This document shows positions 1 through 11,878 of a stretch of 64,000 nt of DNA, in pieces; position 1 is the stretch's first letter; every line of letters starts with the position of its first letter. The stretch is from the NCBI GenBank assembly GCA_030533445.1, contig CM060070.1, forward strand, positions 24,829,501-24,893,500, written 5' to 3'. The notes under the pieces are model-generated. The model saw only the letters and a list, made by a program, of their open reading frames with translations, was not told the origin of the DNA and did not search any database. The DNA is from Cyprinodon diabolis. Taxonomy: Eukaryota > Chordata > Actinopteri > Cyprinodontiformes > Cyprinodontidae. The position numbers and the translations under genes are program-made.

Positions 1-315
1 TTGACTGGCCTGCACAGAGTCCTGACCTCAACCCGATAGAACACCTTTGGGATGAATTAGAGCGGAGACTGAGAGCCAGGCCTTCTCGTCCAACATCAGT
101 GTGCGACCTCACAAATGCGCTTCTGGAAGAATGGTCAAAAATTCCCATAAACACACTCCTAAACCTTGTGGACAGCCTTCCCAGAAGAGTTGAAGCTGTT
201 CTAGCTGCAAAGGGTGGACCGACGTCATATTGAACCCTATGGATTAGGAACGGGATGTCACTTAAGCTCATATGTGAGTCAAGGCAGGTGAGCAAATACT
301 TTTGGCAATATAGTG
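1..315 (+). mobile_element. Tc1/mariner-like transposon, 3' end only (cut by the window edge)
   Basis: The window opens inside a Tc1-like element. It holds the last part of the transposase frame (3-233) and the right terminal repeat, which ends ACTTTTGGCAATATAGTG followed by the expected TA target dinucleotide at 316-317. The 5' part lies outside the window, so completeness cannot be judged. This family differs from the full-length Tc1 element at 16.9 kb: the termini do not match and the protein ends differ. Confidence 0.9.
3..233 (+). pseudogene. Tc1-like transposase, C-terminal fragment
   Basis: Frame 3 reads 76 residues to a TGA at 231-233. It starts DWPAQSPDLNPIEHLWDELE, the hallmark block holding the third catalytic acid (the E of NPIE) of the DD34E catalytic core. 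It ends with the family-typical LPRRVEAVLAAKGGPTSY. Nothing in this fragment is broken. The gene is truncated by the window edge, so it may be either a pseudogene or the end of an intact gene. It would act in the nucleus, cutting and pasting DNA at TA dinucleotides. Confidence 0.85.
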
Positions 316-317
316 TA

Positions 318-3300
318 CATTTATGTTATATGTTTTTATATGGGTCATATCAGACCTCCCCTCCCCGATCCATCTAACCCAGTCATTTTGAATGATTCCT
401 GCTGAATGTAATGGGACTAACATATGGAGCCATTCATCTGTGACCAGACTCAGACTGAATGGTAAAAATAGAGCAAAAACAAACAGAAGAGAGGGGAGCT
501 CAGCCAATAGTGAGCACACAGCCAAGGTCTACTGTAGCTGCTCCATTGCTTCCTCCTTCAACATTAGGTTTGCGTCTTTCTTTCTTTCCATCCATTTCCC
601 CCTCTGTGCCTCGCTTGTCTGACCTCTTTTGATACTTTTTCCTTCTCTTTCACTTCTCCTGTCACCGTCCACAGCCTTTCGGGCATCCAGTGGTCAAATA
701 CAGCTGCAGTCAGCACAGTGGAGACGCAGATAAAACCCTTATGTTGAGAACAAAATGATCCACATCCCATTTGAGGTGATCCAAACGTTAATGTGGATAA
801 AAGGCCAGCTCTAAAACAAAATGGTAAATGTTCTTATGCCATATATGTTGTCTCCTCATGTTGATTTAATATTGATCCAAGTGTTTTTTTTATAATATCA
901 ATGCTTACAGTATCTTTAGCGCACATGCTGCAAAAGATATAAGCTTAAACTTTTTCATACAATATACAGCAAATGTGATATTTGGATGTTGTTCAGAGAT
1001 GTTGGCTGCTGAGTGCTCTTTGCCTCCAGCAACACCCTGGCCAGCTCCGGCCCTGGCACGTGAAACGGGAACGGTCTGTCATCTGCACAGTCTAGCGCTG
1101 CTATGTTTACATTTTCTTTCCCTGGCGTCATTTTAAAACGACCAAAGAAAGGCCTTGATCTCCTTCTGCCTCAGCATCGAGCAAAACCCTGCAAAAAGTT
1201 GAAGCTTAGAAGTTAAGACTTGCAGGAATTTTGCAACATGACCAGGGAACATTTTTCTACACACTTTTTCAGAAATTATGTAAAATGATCATTTATACAG
1301 AACAATTCGACACAGGTCCAAATTATTTACAAATTCTGTTCGTATTAAGCCATGCACGAGTCCTATGCAGCTCACATAATTGCATAAAATAAAAAATTAA
1401 TTTGCTTTTTAAGATTTTTTGGCTGATCATCAGTTTTTTTTCACAGCTCTGACCTCTCATTTTCATTTTTTTCCTTCCAGAACTAAAAAAAAAATAAAAG
1501 CCCCTTTTTAAGTCTTTGTTTGATGTTTCTATTACTAACAGTGAACTACTTTTTGAAACTTCTTTTTTTTGCTAAAAGCTGCTTCTCTAAACATCACTGT
1601 GAATTTACAAATATTGTTAAATTCCTCCGTTTATGGGCAAGAGTTCTCTATGAAGCAAACCAGGACTAATAACTGTATAGCTGTGTTCATATGACCATTT
1701 TGGCTTACTAACTTTTCTCATTTATTTAGACACCACAAAATATAGAAGTGAAACCGTATCCCGAAATATTCTTGTTCACTGAAATTAATAGGTAGCATTC
1801 AGTTTTAAGAGGAAACAGCTCAGATTGCTATGTTTCTGTCATTTAATAGTGTAACTATAAACAGGTGTTAATAAAGCTTTAACATTTTCCCATTTGGACC
1901 TTTTAAGACAGTTTTTCAATATCTTTTGATTAATAAGCAAAAGCAGAGCTGGTAAACGCTGGTACATGTATGTGTTCCCTAAAGAATAAAGTGCTCTAGT
2001 CCCCAACTGTGAAATATCTAAAATACTTGTTTTAGTTTGACTCTTCAAAAGGGAAATATGTACATGTTTCCTAGTGTATTGTCCACACTGAGGCTGCCTG
2101 AACAAACCATACGACTTGTACAAAACACAGTTTCCCTTCCTTAAACCTGCTGTTCTTCTTCCAACTTAATTTTAAATCACTGATCCTAAGCATGACTGAC
2201 TTAGAGTTCCTCATTTGGTAACAACACCCGCACAGAAAAGCATTGTTGGAAGTCCACTAAACGTTGTCCTTTCGCTTCCCGACAAGGGATGGTCAGATAT
2301 GAAATCTTCCAAGTTCTCTGCAGTGCCATCACAGTCAGCTGATCAAATAACCACAATCCAGCCGAGGAAGCCTGGTTGAGTCATTTCTTTCACAGCAACT
2401 AGCATCTTGAGCATGTGACCACATTTGTTTATCTGCACACAACGAGAACAGACAACTTTTGGCATAAATTCATGCATGCAAAATATAACTTCTACGTGAT
2501 CAAGCAGATTAACAGAAACAATGGATAAGCAGAAAGAAACAGTCTATTAGTCTAAATTAAGAAGACTGGATAGACACACATACATAAGCAGATGTAGCTG
2601 GTGCTCATTAGCTGTGGTCTGTGCCTCATAATTACATTTTGCACCAACGGTGCTGGGCAACTGCAAACAGAGCCTCAGGGCCCGCCCTTACCCAGATCAA
2701 CCATAATAATCCAGAGTCAAGGGACATGATCGTTAGGACATAGGGAGACAAAGCTAGTCAGCCTTTAGCCATTCGTGGTTCAGACTGGAATTCTACCACA
2801 ATCCAGAAAAGAGGCAGGAATAAAAATATAAAAATTAGGCAATAATATTGGAAGGACCTGCTTTTCTATGAGGGAACTGCTTTTGAGTGTACCATTTGCA
2901 ACCGGTGCTATTAAGCTGTTGCTCTATATTTCTAGCTGACACGTTACAGACTCTCAGTTTGTGAGTGAAGAGCCATAAGATAAAGCCTGGGTTAAAAGGT
3001 TTGAGGGTTTCTACGCCAGAAAAAATTACAACAAGAAATAAAAGAAACTAAACCCAATTAAAAATGGCTGCAGACAAGCTGATAGAAACTGTTCTAATGT
3101 GTCTTCTATGAGACTTGGCAGAAGAAGCATTTTAAAACTGTGTTTTTTATGTTTAACTTCTGACTCACAGCTGAGTCTGAAACCAGCCTTTAAACATGCA
3201 GTTTTAACATCAGACTGCGTTCCCTATCAACTTGCTTTGTTTGGGCACAGTGATGATAGCTGGGACTGAGCTAAGGAAAAACAAACCATTTCACTGCAAG

Positions 3301-4326
3301 TAAACCATCGTTTACCAGTCTTTCTTTTCCTCACTTACAGTCTTTCATTAAGACTGGCTCTATTTAAAAAGGCCATAAACTCCCCTAACTACACTGAAAG
3401 AGCATGTTGGAGACAGACATTCAGGAGTTTGGAGAACTAAAAAACATTTCAATTCCCTCATTTATCTAGCTTTTTGAGTGCTAACTAAAAATATTATTTT
3501 TGGGTGGATGGATGGAACGACAGGAATTGAACACTGTATCAATTTCCTTCCTTTCTACCCATGTCCCATTACTTTCTCCATACCTGGCTCACTTTCCAAC
3601 ATGCAAATTCTTCAAAGCAAAGTTAGGTCATAAGTCTCTGCAGAACCTGAAGCTATTCTTTTCTAAAATCTCCCGGCAGAGACCGGCAGTCTCTGGAGCA
3701 TAACTCTGACTGAGCTAAAGTAAGCTCTGACATACTTTATGAAAACAAAACCACATGATATGTACCCCTATGTCCCATTTCTTCTTTCTAGCCTCTTTGT
3801 CATTGCATTCAGTACTAGTACATGGGACAACACTGTAGGGAATTGGCTAATTTTATTAATAAGAGCATATGAGCCCTTCTAGTCTCCTGAAAAGCATGAT
3901 TAGCATGGCTAATTTATCCTAGCCTGCAGTTATGTTATCCCCTGAATCTAAGCTTTTAGCAGGAAAGTGGAAAAACTAATCCAGTCAGTCCTGAAGTTCA
4001 ACAGGCTCAGAATAACAAAGATGTTTTCCAAATATGTGCACGTATGTCAATAACCAAACAAGCCTTAACAAGTCGGACGGTTCTTGCCAAGCCCAAAAAG
4101 GTTTTCCTGCTAATGAAGGGGGCGACTTTGACTGACTGACATCCAGAGCAAAGGCCCAGTTATCTTTACAATCAAATGCTTCAGGAGCCATCTCATTCAG
4201 ACACTAGATATGTAAAAATGCCAGTTTATCCTCAAGAAAAATTTGAGTAACAGAAGTTTACAACCAACTCATGCCTTCCAGGTGATCAGAATAAAGTTTA
4301 AAAGATTTAAATGACTCCAAACCTAC
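318..4326. other. Non-coding stretch, no gene recognised
   Basis: AT-rich sequence with short homopolymer runs. The open frames here are short and resemble no protein family I know. The segment near 2,585-2,720 has the unique, homeodomain-site-rich look of conserved regulatory DNA (see findings). A good minus-strand donor-like site lies near 3,340, but the sequence upstream of it has in-frame stops, so I do not call an exon. Confidence 0.5.
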
Positions 4327-4418
4327 CTTAGATGAGATTCTTCTTTAGATACTGGGATATCTTTATAATGCGATTCTCTCTGCCGCATTGCGGCTTTATA
4401 TGTCACAGGATCTCCACA
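4327..4418 (-). other. Candidate coding exon of an unidentified minus-strand gene
   Basis: On the minus strand a 92-nt segment lies between an acceptor-like CACCTTCCGCAG (AG at 4,419-4,420) and a good donor, TAAG|GTAGGT (GT at 4,325-4,326). One frame is open throughout. It contains an ATG in a favourable context (GCCGCAATGC) that reads MRQRESHYKDIPVSKEESHL. No protein family is recognised. A 31-codon open frame is not rare by chance and the pyrimidine tract is weak, so this is only a candidate. If real, the gene runs leftwards and the possible 5' exon near 9.9 kb would precede it. Confidence 0.25.
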
Positions 4419-5246
4419 CTGCGGAAGGTGTTGCATTGTGTGTCAAGGGCTGATTTTTCTGCTTTTTTGGCCTCATAACAAACCTGAATCAACCTGATTG
4501 TAAAAACTTTCAAACCTGATCCTGAACAACTGAAACAGTTCTTGGACTTAGAAACATTACAATAATAATACTGCTGTTATTCATTTATTTTGTGGCATAC
4601 TTTAAATAAGGTGTATTTGAAAAACAGGTCCAGTTTAAAGCCTGGTACCAATTCTGAGCAGTCAGCGAGGAACAGTGCTTCACACCCTAAACAAAATAAT
4701 CCTTTTTGATCCCCACTGAATGAATCCCAAGCGCCTGAGCCAGTTATTCCAGAGCCAAAATATTGCTAGCTACAGGGTTAAACACAGAGTTTAATGAGGT
4801 GAGATGAATATTAGAAGTACTATGACTTTATTTATCACTATATACAATGTAATCCATGTGAAAGCACTTTTTTTAATATTTTAGAAATTATTAATCAATT
4901 ATATCTTTTGATAATCTGTTAAATAATATATATTATAAATAAATTGTGTGTAATCTGTGTATTCTTTTTACGCTGCCAGAATTGACTGTAACTGTCTAAG
5001 ATTGCCTGGATCAAAGGTTTTCTAAGACATTTAATCATCTTTCAGCGTCTTTCTTTAAAATTCAGCTGCTTCTTCCACTCACTTTCAGATGAATGACCAG
5101 TTGGTTCAGAAAAACACTACCTCAATGAGCATTCAAACATGCCATCTGAGATCTTCATTTTTACTCTTCTTCTAACTAAATGTGATACTCTTGCATCTAA
5201 TCCTGTCTTCCTGCTTTAGGTATGCTGGGACAGCTGGCATTCACAA
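4419..5246. other. Non-coding stretch
   Basis: No gene or repeat is recognised. The sequence is AT-rich, with a TA-rich patch near 4,920-4,960. Confidence 0.5.
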
Positions 5247-5249
5247 TAA

Positions 5250-5720
5250 AGGGCTGGTTATACTACCGCAGCAGTGAGTCGTAGTGAGCTTGATGCAGAT
5301 TTATGCCCAACTTTGAAACGTGGTCTGTGCTAAGTTATTCCATGCCACAACCCAAGACGGACAATCTTGAACTAGCTGTGGGTCTAGATACAGAGACACA
5401 AGGGGCAACTTTGTTCGACAACGGGGTGACATGAGGGTGAAAAAGAGCAGGGATCCAGGTGGAAAAAAAGTGTCCCAGCATTCTCGCGTACCTCGCTCTT
5501 CTAGCTGGTCCATCTTCACTAGTCGTTTTCCACAATGGCGGTCATACGAACAAAACAAGCCACTAAGGTACCAAACTGGAAATACGCATAGTGTAGAATG
5601 GATGTAGATTTGACAAATCAGATCCCACCTGTCTGCAGTCTGCCTTATTTTCGGAGTGTCTGCGGAAGGGGCGGGGGCATATCTGCACAGAAAACCTGGT
5701 AACTGAGTGTAAATCAGCCT
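5250..5720. mobile_element. Small non-autonomous DNA transposon, PIF/Harbinger- or ISL2EU-like
   Basis: The left end AGGGCTGGTTATACTA and the reverse complement of the right end, AGGCTGATTTACACTC, form an imperfect inverted repeat. The element is flanked by TAA at 5,247-5,249 and 5,721-5,723, which fits the 3-bp TWA target duplication of PIF/Harbinger-type elements. Much of a 202-residue minus-strand open frame (5,301-5,909) lies inside it, but that frame runs past the element end and has no recognised domain, so I do not call a gene. The family call is tentative because the terminal match is short and imperfect. Confidence 0.45.
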
Positions 5721-5723
5721 TAA

Positions 5724-7740
5724 GAGCGAACCTCTGCAGGTTTTGGATAAACTGTGCCAGGGTATGTTTCTAGGGCCGGTTTCAGGGTCCTGTATGGGAT
5801 CACAGCAGCGTGATTGGGTCCATAACAAGACTCTCTTTAGGAAAAAACTTTCCAGCATTTGATTTGAAGTGAGGAAAAAAACAACAAACCAAACTGACTT
5901 CCCTCCCAAAAATTACAAATATAAAGCTAGAAATGACCAGCTCCAATAAGCACACAGGGGTTTATACCTCACAAAAGCAAACTCATTATTCTGTTTTCCT
6001 TAAGCCGCTATTATTCTGTCTTATCATGTTGATATAAAAGAAGAACCTAATGAGAATTTTCGCATAAAGCTGTGAGACTGCAGATATGGACGTCATGTCT
6101 CCGTTAACCTTCATAACCAGGTGCACCAGCTGCACAGAGACGAGGCATGCTGCTAAGGGACTCATTAGGAGTCTCTGGGCATCAGCCTCAGCCTGGTCCT
6201 CTGCATTCATTCTGTCTGAGATTTTAGGTTCTTTAAAAGGGACACAGAAAACTCCAGAATAATCTGAATTAGTTTCATTCCAATAAGGTTTAAACACTAA
6301 GCTTAAAAACTGTTTTCCACCAATACTAAAATACAGAATCACTCCAGATAAAGCACATAAACAGAGGCGTTTAAAGATTTACTCTAACCTACACGGAAGT
6401 TCACTTTGCAGCCTATAAACCCCCACACCTCTTAAGTCATAGAAAAAAGCAAATTGGAGTCCCATACTCAAGTCTAGTAATATTCTGGTTAGTTTTGCAA
6501 CAGATTTAAAAAACAACTTAATCATTCGTGTCATCAGAGCTAACCAAGTAAACCAGTTCCAAAGCCACAGTATTACCAGGAACACAAAAAGTCTGCAATC
6601 TGATAGACACCCAGGATGGAAAAAAAAAAGTCAAAGGGGTGATTCTATCAAACATAATAACACTGCTGAGATCTAATAAGGCCAACCGTGATCTCCTGCA
6701 GGCTAATTAGAGAGATGGCAAACCAAGATCCTTTGAGGCAGGCATCTGTTCCTCCACAGTTGTACACAAACCAGTAAGACATGTGGACAGTTCAACTGCA
6801 AACTGGAGGGTAGCTGGTGCTCCTTCCCATCCCCCTTCTCATCCCCTCCACTGTCAGATCTGTAGCAGGGCTTTCAGGGAAGAAACCATTAGTGGGGAGC
6901 CATATGGTCCCTTTCTTTCAATTGATGGCAGTGAGCCATTCTGTAGGCTGCATGTTTGTCCGTGCTTTAAGGAGGTATGGTGTAGAAACATGTGGTGAGG
7001 GATGCTCCTTCTAATGCCAACATTTCCACATATTTAAAACAGATGGAAGAACCTGGAGCTATTTGAAAAGTGATAGTTTAGGGAAATTCTGAGGTATTCT
7101 GTTACTGCTTTGGTAGAATAGAAAACATCACCTGTCTAGTAATCACTATATATCTTTTATATTGTATATTTTTTTTATTTCTCTAGGTATATTAGATATT
7201 TGTTTGGTACTTTATACATGTTTTATCATTATTATATTATCATTGCTGTGTTTGTAAATGATATCATTATAAGTGTAATCATGACATTTTCAAATTAATT
7301 GGACTGTATTTTGCTAGGTGGAAACATCAAACCCAGCACCCATACTGATTACCCACTGTAACTTAACTGTTAATTAGGAGAGCAGATCAATTATTTTAGA
7401 TCCATAAGAAAATATGTTGACCCAGTATTCAGGCAGAGATCTACCAATATTTCCTTGATCAGCTTTGGTCATTAAGGATGATACCTTTAATAACACGGCA
7501 AGGTTTAGAATTGGAATAAAACAACTTCGTTTTAATTGAGTTTAGTATACACTTTGTGTATAAAAAAAACCCAATTTCATTTTGTACAGCTTTCCTTTCC
7601 ATTTCTTAAACTGCTTACGTTGATCAAATGTAAACAGTGTAAAAACATACAAAAAATGCATTAATATGGAAGTTCAGAACATTAAATATATATGGTGCAA
7701 TTCTGCAGTGTTTTGGTTTGGTGTTATCAGTGTGATGCAG
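5724..7740. other. Non-coding stretch
   Basis: AT-rich sequence without a recognised gene. The short open frames between 5.9 and 7.0 kb have no recognisable domain and no splice-site support. Confidence 0.5.
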
Positions 7741-7769
7741 AGTCTGTGACATGATTTAGAGTTTTCTCA

Positions 7770-8017
7770 ACAGCTCAGCAGATGGCAGTGAGGAAGAAGC
7801 TGTTGCAGAACCTGCTGGTTCTGCATCGGATGCTGCGGCGCCTCTTCCCACAGGGCAGCAGGGAAAACAGTCCATGGTGGGGGTGTGAGGGGTCATTTAT
7901 AGTGTTAATATTTGGGGCCATACAGTTAATTCATTCAACAGTAGTATCAGATATAGGCAGATTATCGAAACCTGTGTATCGTATCGGATTGGGGAAAAAG
8001 GGATTGGTGCGTCTCTA
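7770..8017 (+). repeat. Dispersed-repeat fragments, including a possible hAT right end
   Basis: At 7,780-7,890 the sequence (GAAGAAGCTGTTGCAGAACC and onward) resembles a dispersed repeat often seen in fish genomes. It runs into 7,925-8,017, where GTATCG/TATCGG-type subterminal repeats end with ATTGGTGCGTCTCTAG. That ending resembles the right terminus of fish hAT elements. No matching left end was found, so the boundaries are uncertain. Confidence 0.3.
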
Positions 8018-8494
8018 GTTTTAACCTTTTATAGGGCACTCAGTGAAATACTTTGAAAATCAAAATATCAAGCCAATGGTGATATTAGAATCCAGGACAA
8101 GACCTTATTAGCTTTGTAACAATAAAAAAATATGGATATTTTGATGGCAAAAAATGTATGTCAATGTAATAACAAGAAACGCCAATTTGCCCGAATATAT
8201 TAAGAAAAATAAGAAGAAATTCACGAAAACACTAAGAAAGAAAGAAAAATTTTATTTTGGTACAACATAACTTTAGAGGTATTAATGCTGATACTGGCAC
8301 TCACATTTTTTTTTTTTATAAACCTAAATATAATTGTTAACTAGGCTTATTTACTTTTTAAGTTTTCAATTTTTCAATTCACTTTTATTTTTACCTTTTT
8401 TTTCATGGCTTAAGGTTTTTTTTTTAACTTAATTAACAGTACACTGGAAAAAGATCTTGTTCTTATAGATATCACTGAGGGACAGGGTGGACAT

Positions 8495-9179
8495 CAGGGG
8501 CGGAGCTAGATGGGGGGCCAGGGGTGGCCATGGCTACCCTAAGCCAATCATTGGCCACCCCTAACATTTTTTCCCCCTCTAATACAGATGGTGGCAGCAC
8601 TAATAGTCTCAAGTGGAATATTCAAAACTTTTTTTTTTTTTATGGTTAATTATACGCATAGATATACTGACGTCAGAGATGATACGTACAGAATTCATGC
8701 TCTTTTCCGAACTAGATTTTGTGTTATATGGGGTAAAGAGAAAATTATGTGTCTCTGAAAGTCATCTAGGACTCTTCAGTGAAGTCAAAGATAAAAAAAA
8801 CAACAATTTTTTTTTTAAATAATCAATTTATGTAGATATTAGTGCTTGTAAATATCAATTTTATGCAGAACATTTATTGATACAAGTAGGTAGGTCATGA
8901 CAATGATGACTGATTTATGCCCCAGAACTCAAAACTGAGTTTTATTCACTATACCTTTTATCTAAAAATTACAGATGATTAAATATATGCATCTATTTGT
9001 TAGAAAAGACTGTAGGAAAGTATAGTTAGTCTTTATTTAGAAAATATGGAGATTTTGCTTGTTAATTTTCCTGTGTAGCTTGACGGTGACGTTCTGGTGC
9101 CTATCCGCTTTTGGCCCCACTCAGTGTACATTGGTTACTGCCTGGCCACCCTTATAAAAAATTTCTGGCTACGCCTCTG
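8495..9179 (+). mobile_element. Non-autonomous DNA transposon, CAGGGGCGGAGC type, copy A
   Basis: It starts CAGGGGCGGAGCTAGA and ends CTGGCTACGCCTCTG, whose reverse complement CAGAGGCGTAGCCAG is a degenerate inverted repeat of the start. The first 100 bp hold a compact palindromic pair (GGGGTGGCCATGG ... CATTGGCCACCCC). The interior is AT-rich and has no transposase. A diverged second copy lies in reverse orientation at about 10,690-11,245. The CAG...CTG ends suggest a hAT-like origin, but no clean 8-bp target duplication is visible. Confidence 0.65.
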
Positions 9180-9187
9180 GACTCCAT

Positions 9188-9905
9188 TTGTAAGGGGTAT
9201 GCACACAAATGGTAACCTGTCCTATTAAGAGTTAATAACCTAAAACCAACAGCTAATTTAATCCTTCACATATTGAAATTCTTGGGAAAAAAACAAACTA
9301 TAGTGACAAAAATGTATAGAAATCAGCATTAGTCAGAAAACACCTAATCACTACATATATTAATGTAACACATACTCTGGAAAGTCTCACTTCTTAAATT
9401 GTCTTCTAAAGAAACGATTGTCTGCCTGTGTGACATGAGGAAGTGTGCATATGAGTTATCAAAATCGTCATGTGAATTATTCCTCCAATGTTTCCCCACC
9501 AGGACTGAATGGCTGCAGATGAAGTGACATGTCTAACAATGTGGTACATCTGTTTCAGTCATACTCATCCACTCAGTTATATTTAGAAACATGAACAAGC
9601 TGTGCTGCGGTTAAGTCTGAGAAAGAAAAAAAATGAATTTAAAGACAACATCTAAGCAGCTCGGCAACATCTATGCTGATATAATTTCATAAAATATCAG
9701 CTACTCTCTGTTCAGGACAAAACATGAGGCCATGTTCTTATAACTTAATATTCATTCCTTTACAAATACTGTAAATAAATCCTAATTTAGGTATATTCAT
9801 GCTACTTTATTAGATAAATCTTTTAACAGAGGAAAAAAAAGGTGTATTTAAAAAGAAGTTGAAACAGAGCTTGAGGTAAAACTAATCAGCATTTCTTTAA
9901 CGTAC
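9188..9905. other. Non-coding stretch
   Basis: AT-rich sequence; no gene recognised. It would be intronic if the minus-strand exon candidates on either side are real. Confidence 0.45.
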
Positions 9906-10290
9906 CTTTCCCTGCTGTTTGTCTCATTGTCCTGGTTTAATCCTCACAGCAGCATTCCCCGCGAATAAACCGACCGTTGGTCTAAATTCACAAACACGGC
10001 AATGCTGCTGCTGCTTTTTTTCCAGTTGTTTCTTTGTTTTCTTCTCCTCGGTTAGAAAACAGGAGTGAGTTGATTCAAAAGCAGGCTAATGGGTTCCCAG
10101 TCAGACAAAGCTCAGCGCTGAGGAACGAAACAGTCCGAGAAAATAAATTTCCGCATCCTCCTTTTTTTTTTTTTTTTTGACGTCTCTAATTTATAAACAA
10201 AATTTCGTTTCAGGCAGGGGAAAAAAAACCCCGAAAAGTCAGCTGTGTCTTAACAGACTCGGCTAACCAGCTAGCCTGGCGCTACTTCCT
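9906..10290 (-). other. Candidate 5' (untranslated) exon and promoter of a minus-strand gene
   Basis: On the minus strand the sequence ends in CAGCAGGGAAAG|GTACGTT, a good splice donor (GT at 9,904-9,905). Behind it lies a stretch with more CpG than its AT-rich surroundings (near 9,960-10,290) and no long open frame, as expected of a leader exon next to a promoter. The right border is a guess because no transcription start can be read. The link to the coding-exon candidate at 4,327-4,418 is inference. Confidence 0.25.
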
Positions 10291-10543
10291 TTCTCCTTGT
10301 CTTTAAAAACAGTAGCAGCCTGAGCGTTAAAAAAAAAAAGTTGAGGAAAAGGCAGATTCTACACAATGAAGGCACCCTGTTGCTGCCTGGCGTTTCTTAC
10401 AGAGCAGCGCCCCCTGCTGGTTTTTAGCGGCAGTGCTGCTGAGTGGAACAAAGGTTCACCGCTGGTGGCGCCACCAAGTGGTGTGTAGGGGGATATTTCT
10501 ATGTCGGACAAATAAAATAAAAGTAATTACAAAAATAATAAAA

Positions 10544-10547
<4 letters not shown>

Positions 10548-10610
<63 letters not shown>
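10548..10610. repeat. (TA)n microsatellite
   Basis: About 31 uninterrupted TA units. The open frames on both strands here, reading Tyr-Ile repeats, are artefacts of this repeat. Confidence 0.98.
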
Positions 10611-10613
<3 letters not shown>

Positions 10614-10689
10614 TGTTTTATTGTAATAAAAATCCTAACAGAAATAAAGAAGAAGCAAGTAATTTCATATAATGCATATAAAGAGTGTT

Positions 10690-11245
10690 CAGCCTTTGCT
10701 AACAAACAGATGCATATATTTAAACATCCATCTAGATAAAAGGTATAGTGGATAAAGTTCTTTCAGGTTTAAGTTCTGGGTTGAACATCATTTTTCATTG
10801 TCATTACTTACCTACTTTTATCAATAATCATTCTGCTATGCTATGATATTCACAAGTACTAATCTCTACAAAAAATTTTTATTTACTAAGTTTTTATAAG
10901 AATAGATATTTATATGTTATTTAACTGAAGACTGACTTGCATTTTCTCTTTGCCCCATAAAACACAATATCTAGTTCTGAAAAGAGCATGAATTCTGTAC
11001 TTATCATCTTTAATGTTAGTATATTGATGTGTATAATTAATCACTGAGTTTTTGTTGTCAATTAATGGTTAATCTATGAAAAATTTAAATGTTTTGAATA
11101 TTGAGAGTATTATCACTTGTGAGTATTACTGCTGCCACTGTCAGTATTATGGGGATAAAATGGTAGAGGTGACCACAGGGGTGGCCAATGATCGGGTAAG
11201 GGTGGCCAAGGCCACCCCTGCCGCCCCCCTCTAGCTCCACCCCTG
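10690..11245 (-). mobile_element. Non-autonomous DNA transposon, CAGGGGCGGAGC type, copy B (inverted)
   Basis: Read on the minus strand it starts CAGGGGTGGAGCTAGA at 11,245 and follows copy A (8,495-9,179) block by block: the GGCCACCCC palindromes, the GGCAGCA block, AGAGCATGAAT (reversed), the AAGTAGGTAAG/AAGTAGGTAGG block and the ATATATGCATCT block. Identity fades beyond about 10,690, so the far end is uncertain and may be lost at the TA microsatellite. No coding capacity. Confidence 0.65.
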
Positions 11246-11807
11246 CAATAAATGAAGTTTGTACTTCTTATCTTACTTTAAAAAAAGTTGTTTTTTTGTT
11301 GTTGGTTTTTTAGCTGTTCAGGTAATATAGAAAAAAAAAATTAAATAAAAAAAAGTAGAGCACATGTCCTCACTTACAGTTGTCATACCTTTATTAAATC
11401 TTCACACCAACTTAATCCTGTACAGGTCAAAGGTTGGTCAGGGTCCATCATGATTCACTCCACCACATGGCTGTTTCTGGTTTCAGAGTAAATACGACCT
11501 TTAGTAACAAGAAACAGGTTTTACAGCATTTTGCTGTCTTGACATAAGGGCATTTGTGAGTCCAGCTGGATTGAGATACATTCATGTGAAGTAGGTTAAG
11601 GAGAAAAACAAATCGGTCTCCTGTGTCCATAAAAGAACATGCAACAAATTATCTGAAGTAATAAAGTTCCCCCCGAGCATTACCAGAAAATGCTTTGATG
11701 AATCTTTGTTACAAATGTTATGTAATAATCAGCAAAAATCAACAGCAAAAAAATAAAAAATACATGCTGAGTTATGTACATCCATATCTGGCCAGCTTAG
11801 CAGTTGA

Positions 11808-11878
11808 TTGATTGATTGACTTTGCTGATGTCACAGTGGAGAAATTTACTTCTTACATCAGCTTTTTTCTTTCTTACA
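11808..11878 (-). mobile_element. LINE 3' tail fragment with (TGAT)n end, copy 1
   Basis: On the minus strand AGCTGATGTAAGAAGTAAAT leads to CACTGTGACATCAGCAAAGT and then a (CAAT)n tail. This matches the last ~70 bp of the longer LINE 3' end at 30,015-30,543. It is a typical 5'-truncated insertion. Confidence 0.7.

Noticed and set aside
3344..3400. Minus-strand exon candidate with donor ACT|GTAAGTGAGG
   Set aside because: The frame needed to continue from the 4,327-4,418 candidate hits a stop within a dozen codons.
5301..5909. 202-residue minus-strand open frame
   Set aside because: It straddles the end of a small TIR element, overlaps a second open frame, has no recognisable domain or splice support, and most of it lies in repeat DNA.
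10433..10705. Overlapping plus and minus frames with Tyr-Ile repeats
   Set aside because: Produced by the (TA)n microsatellite.
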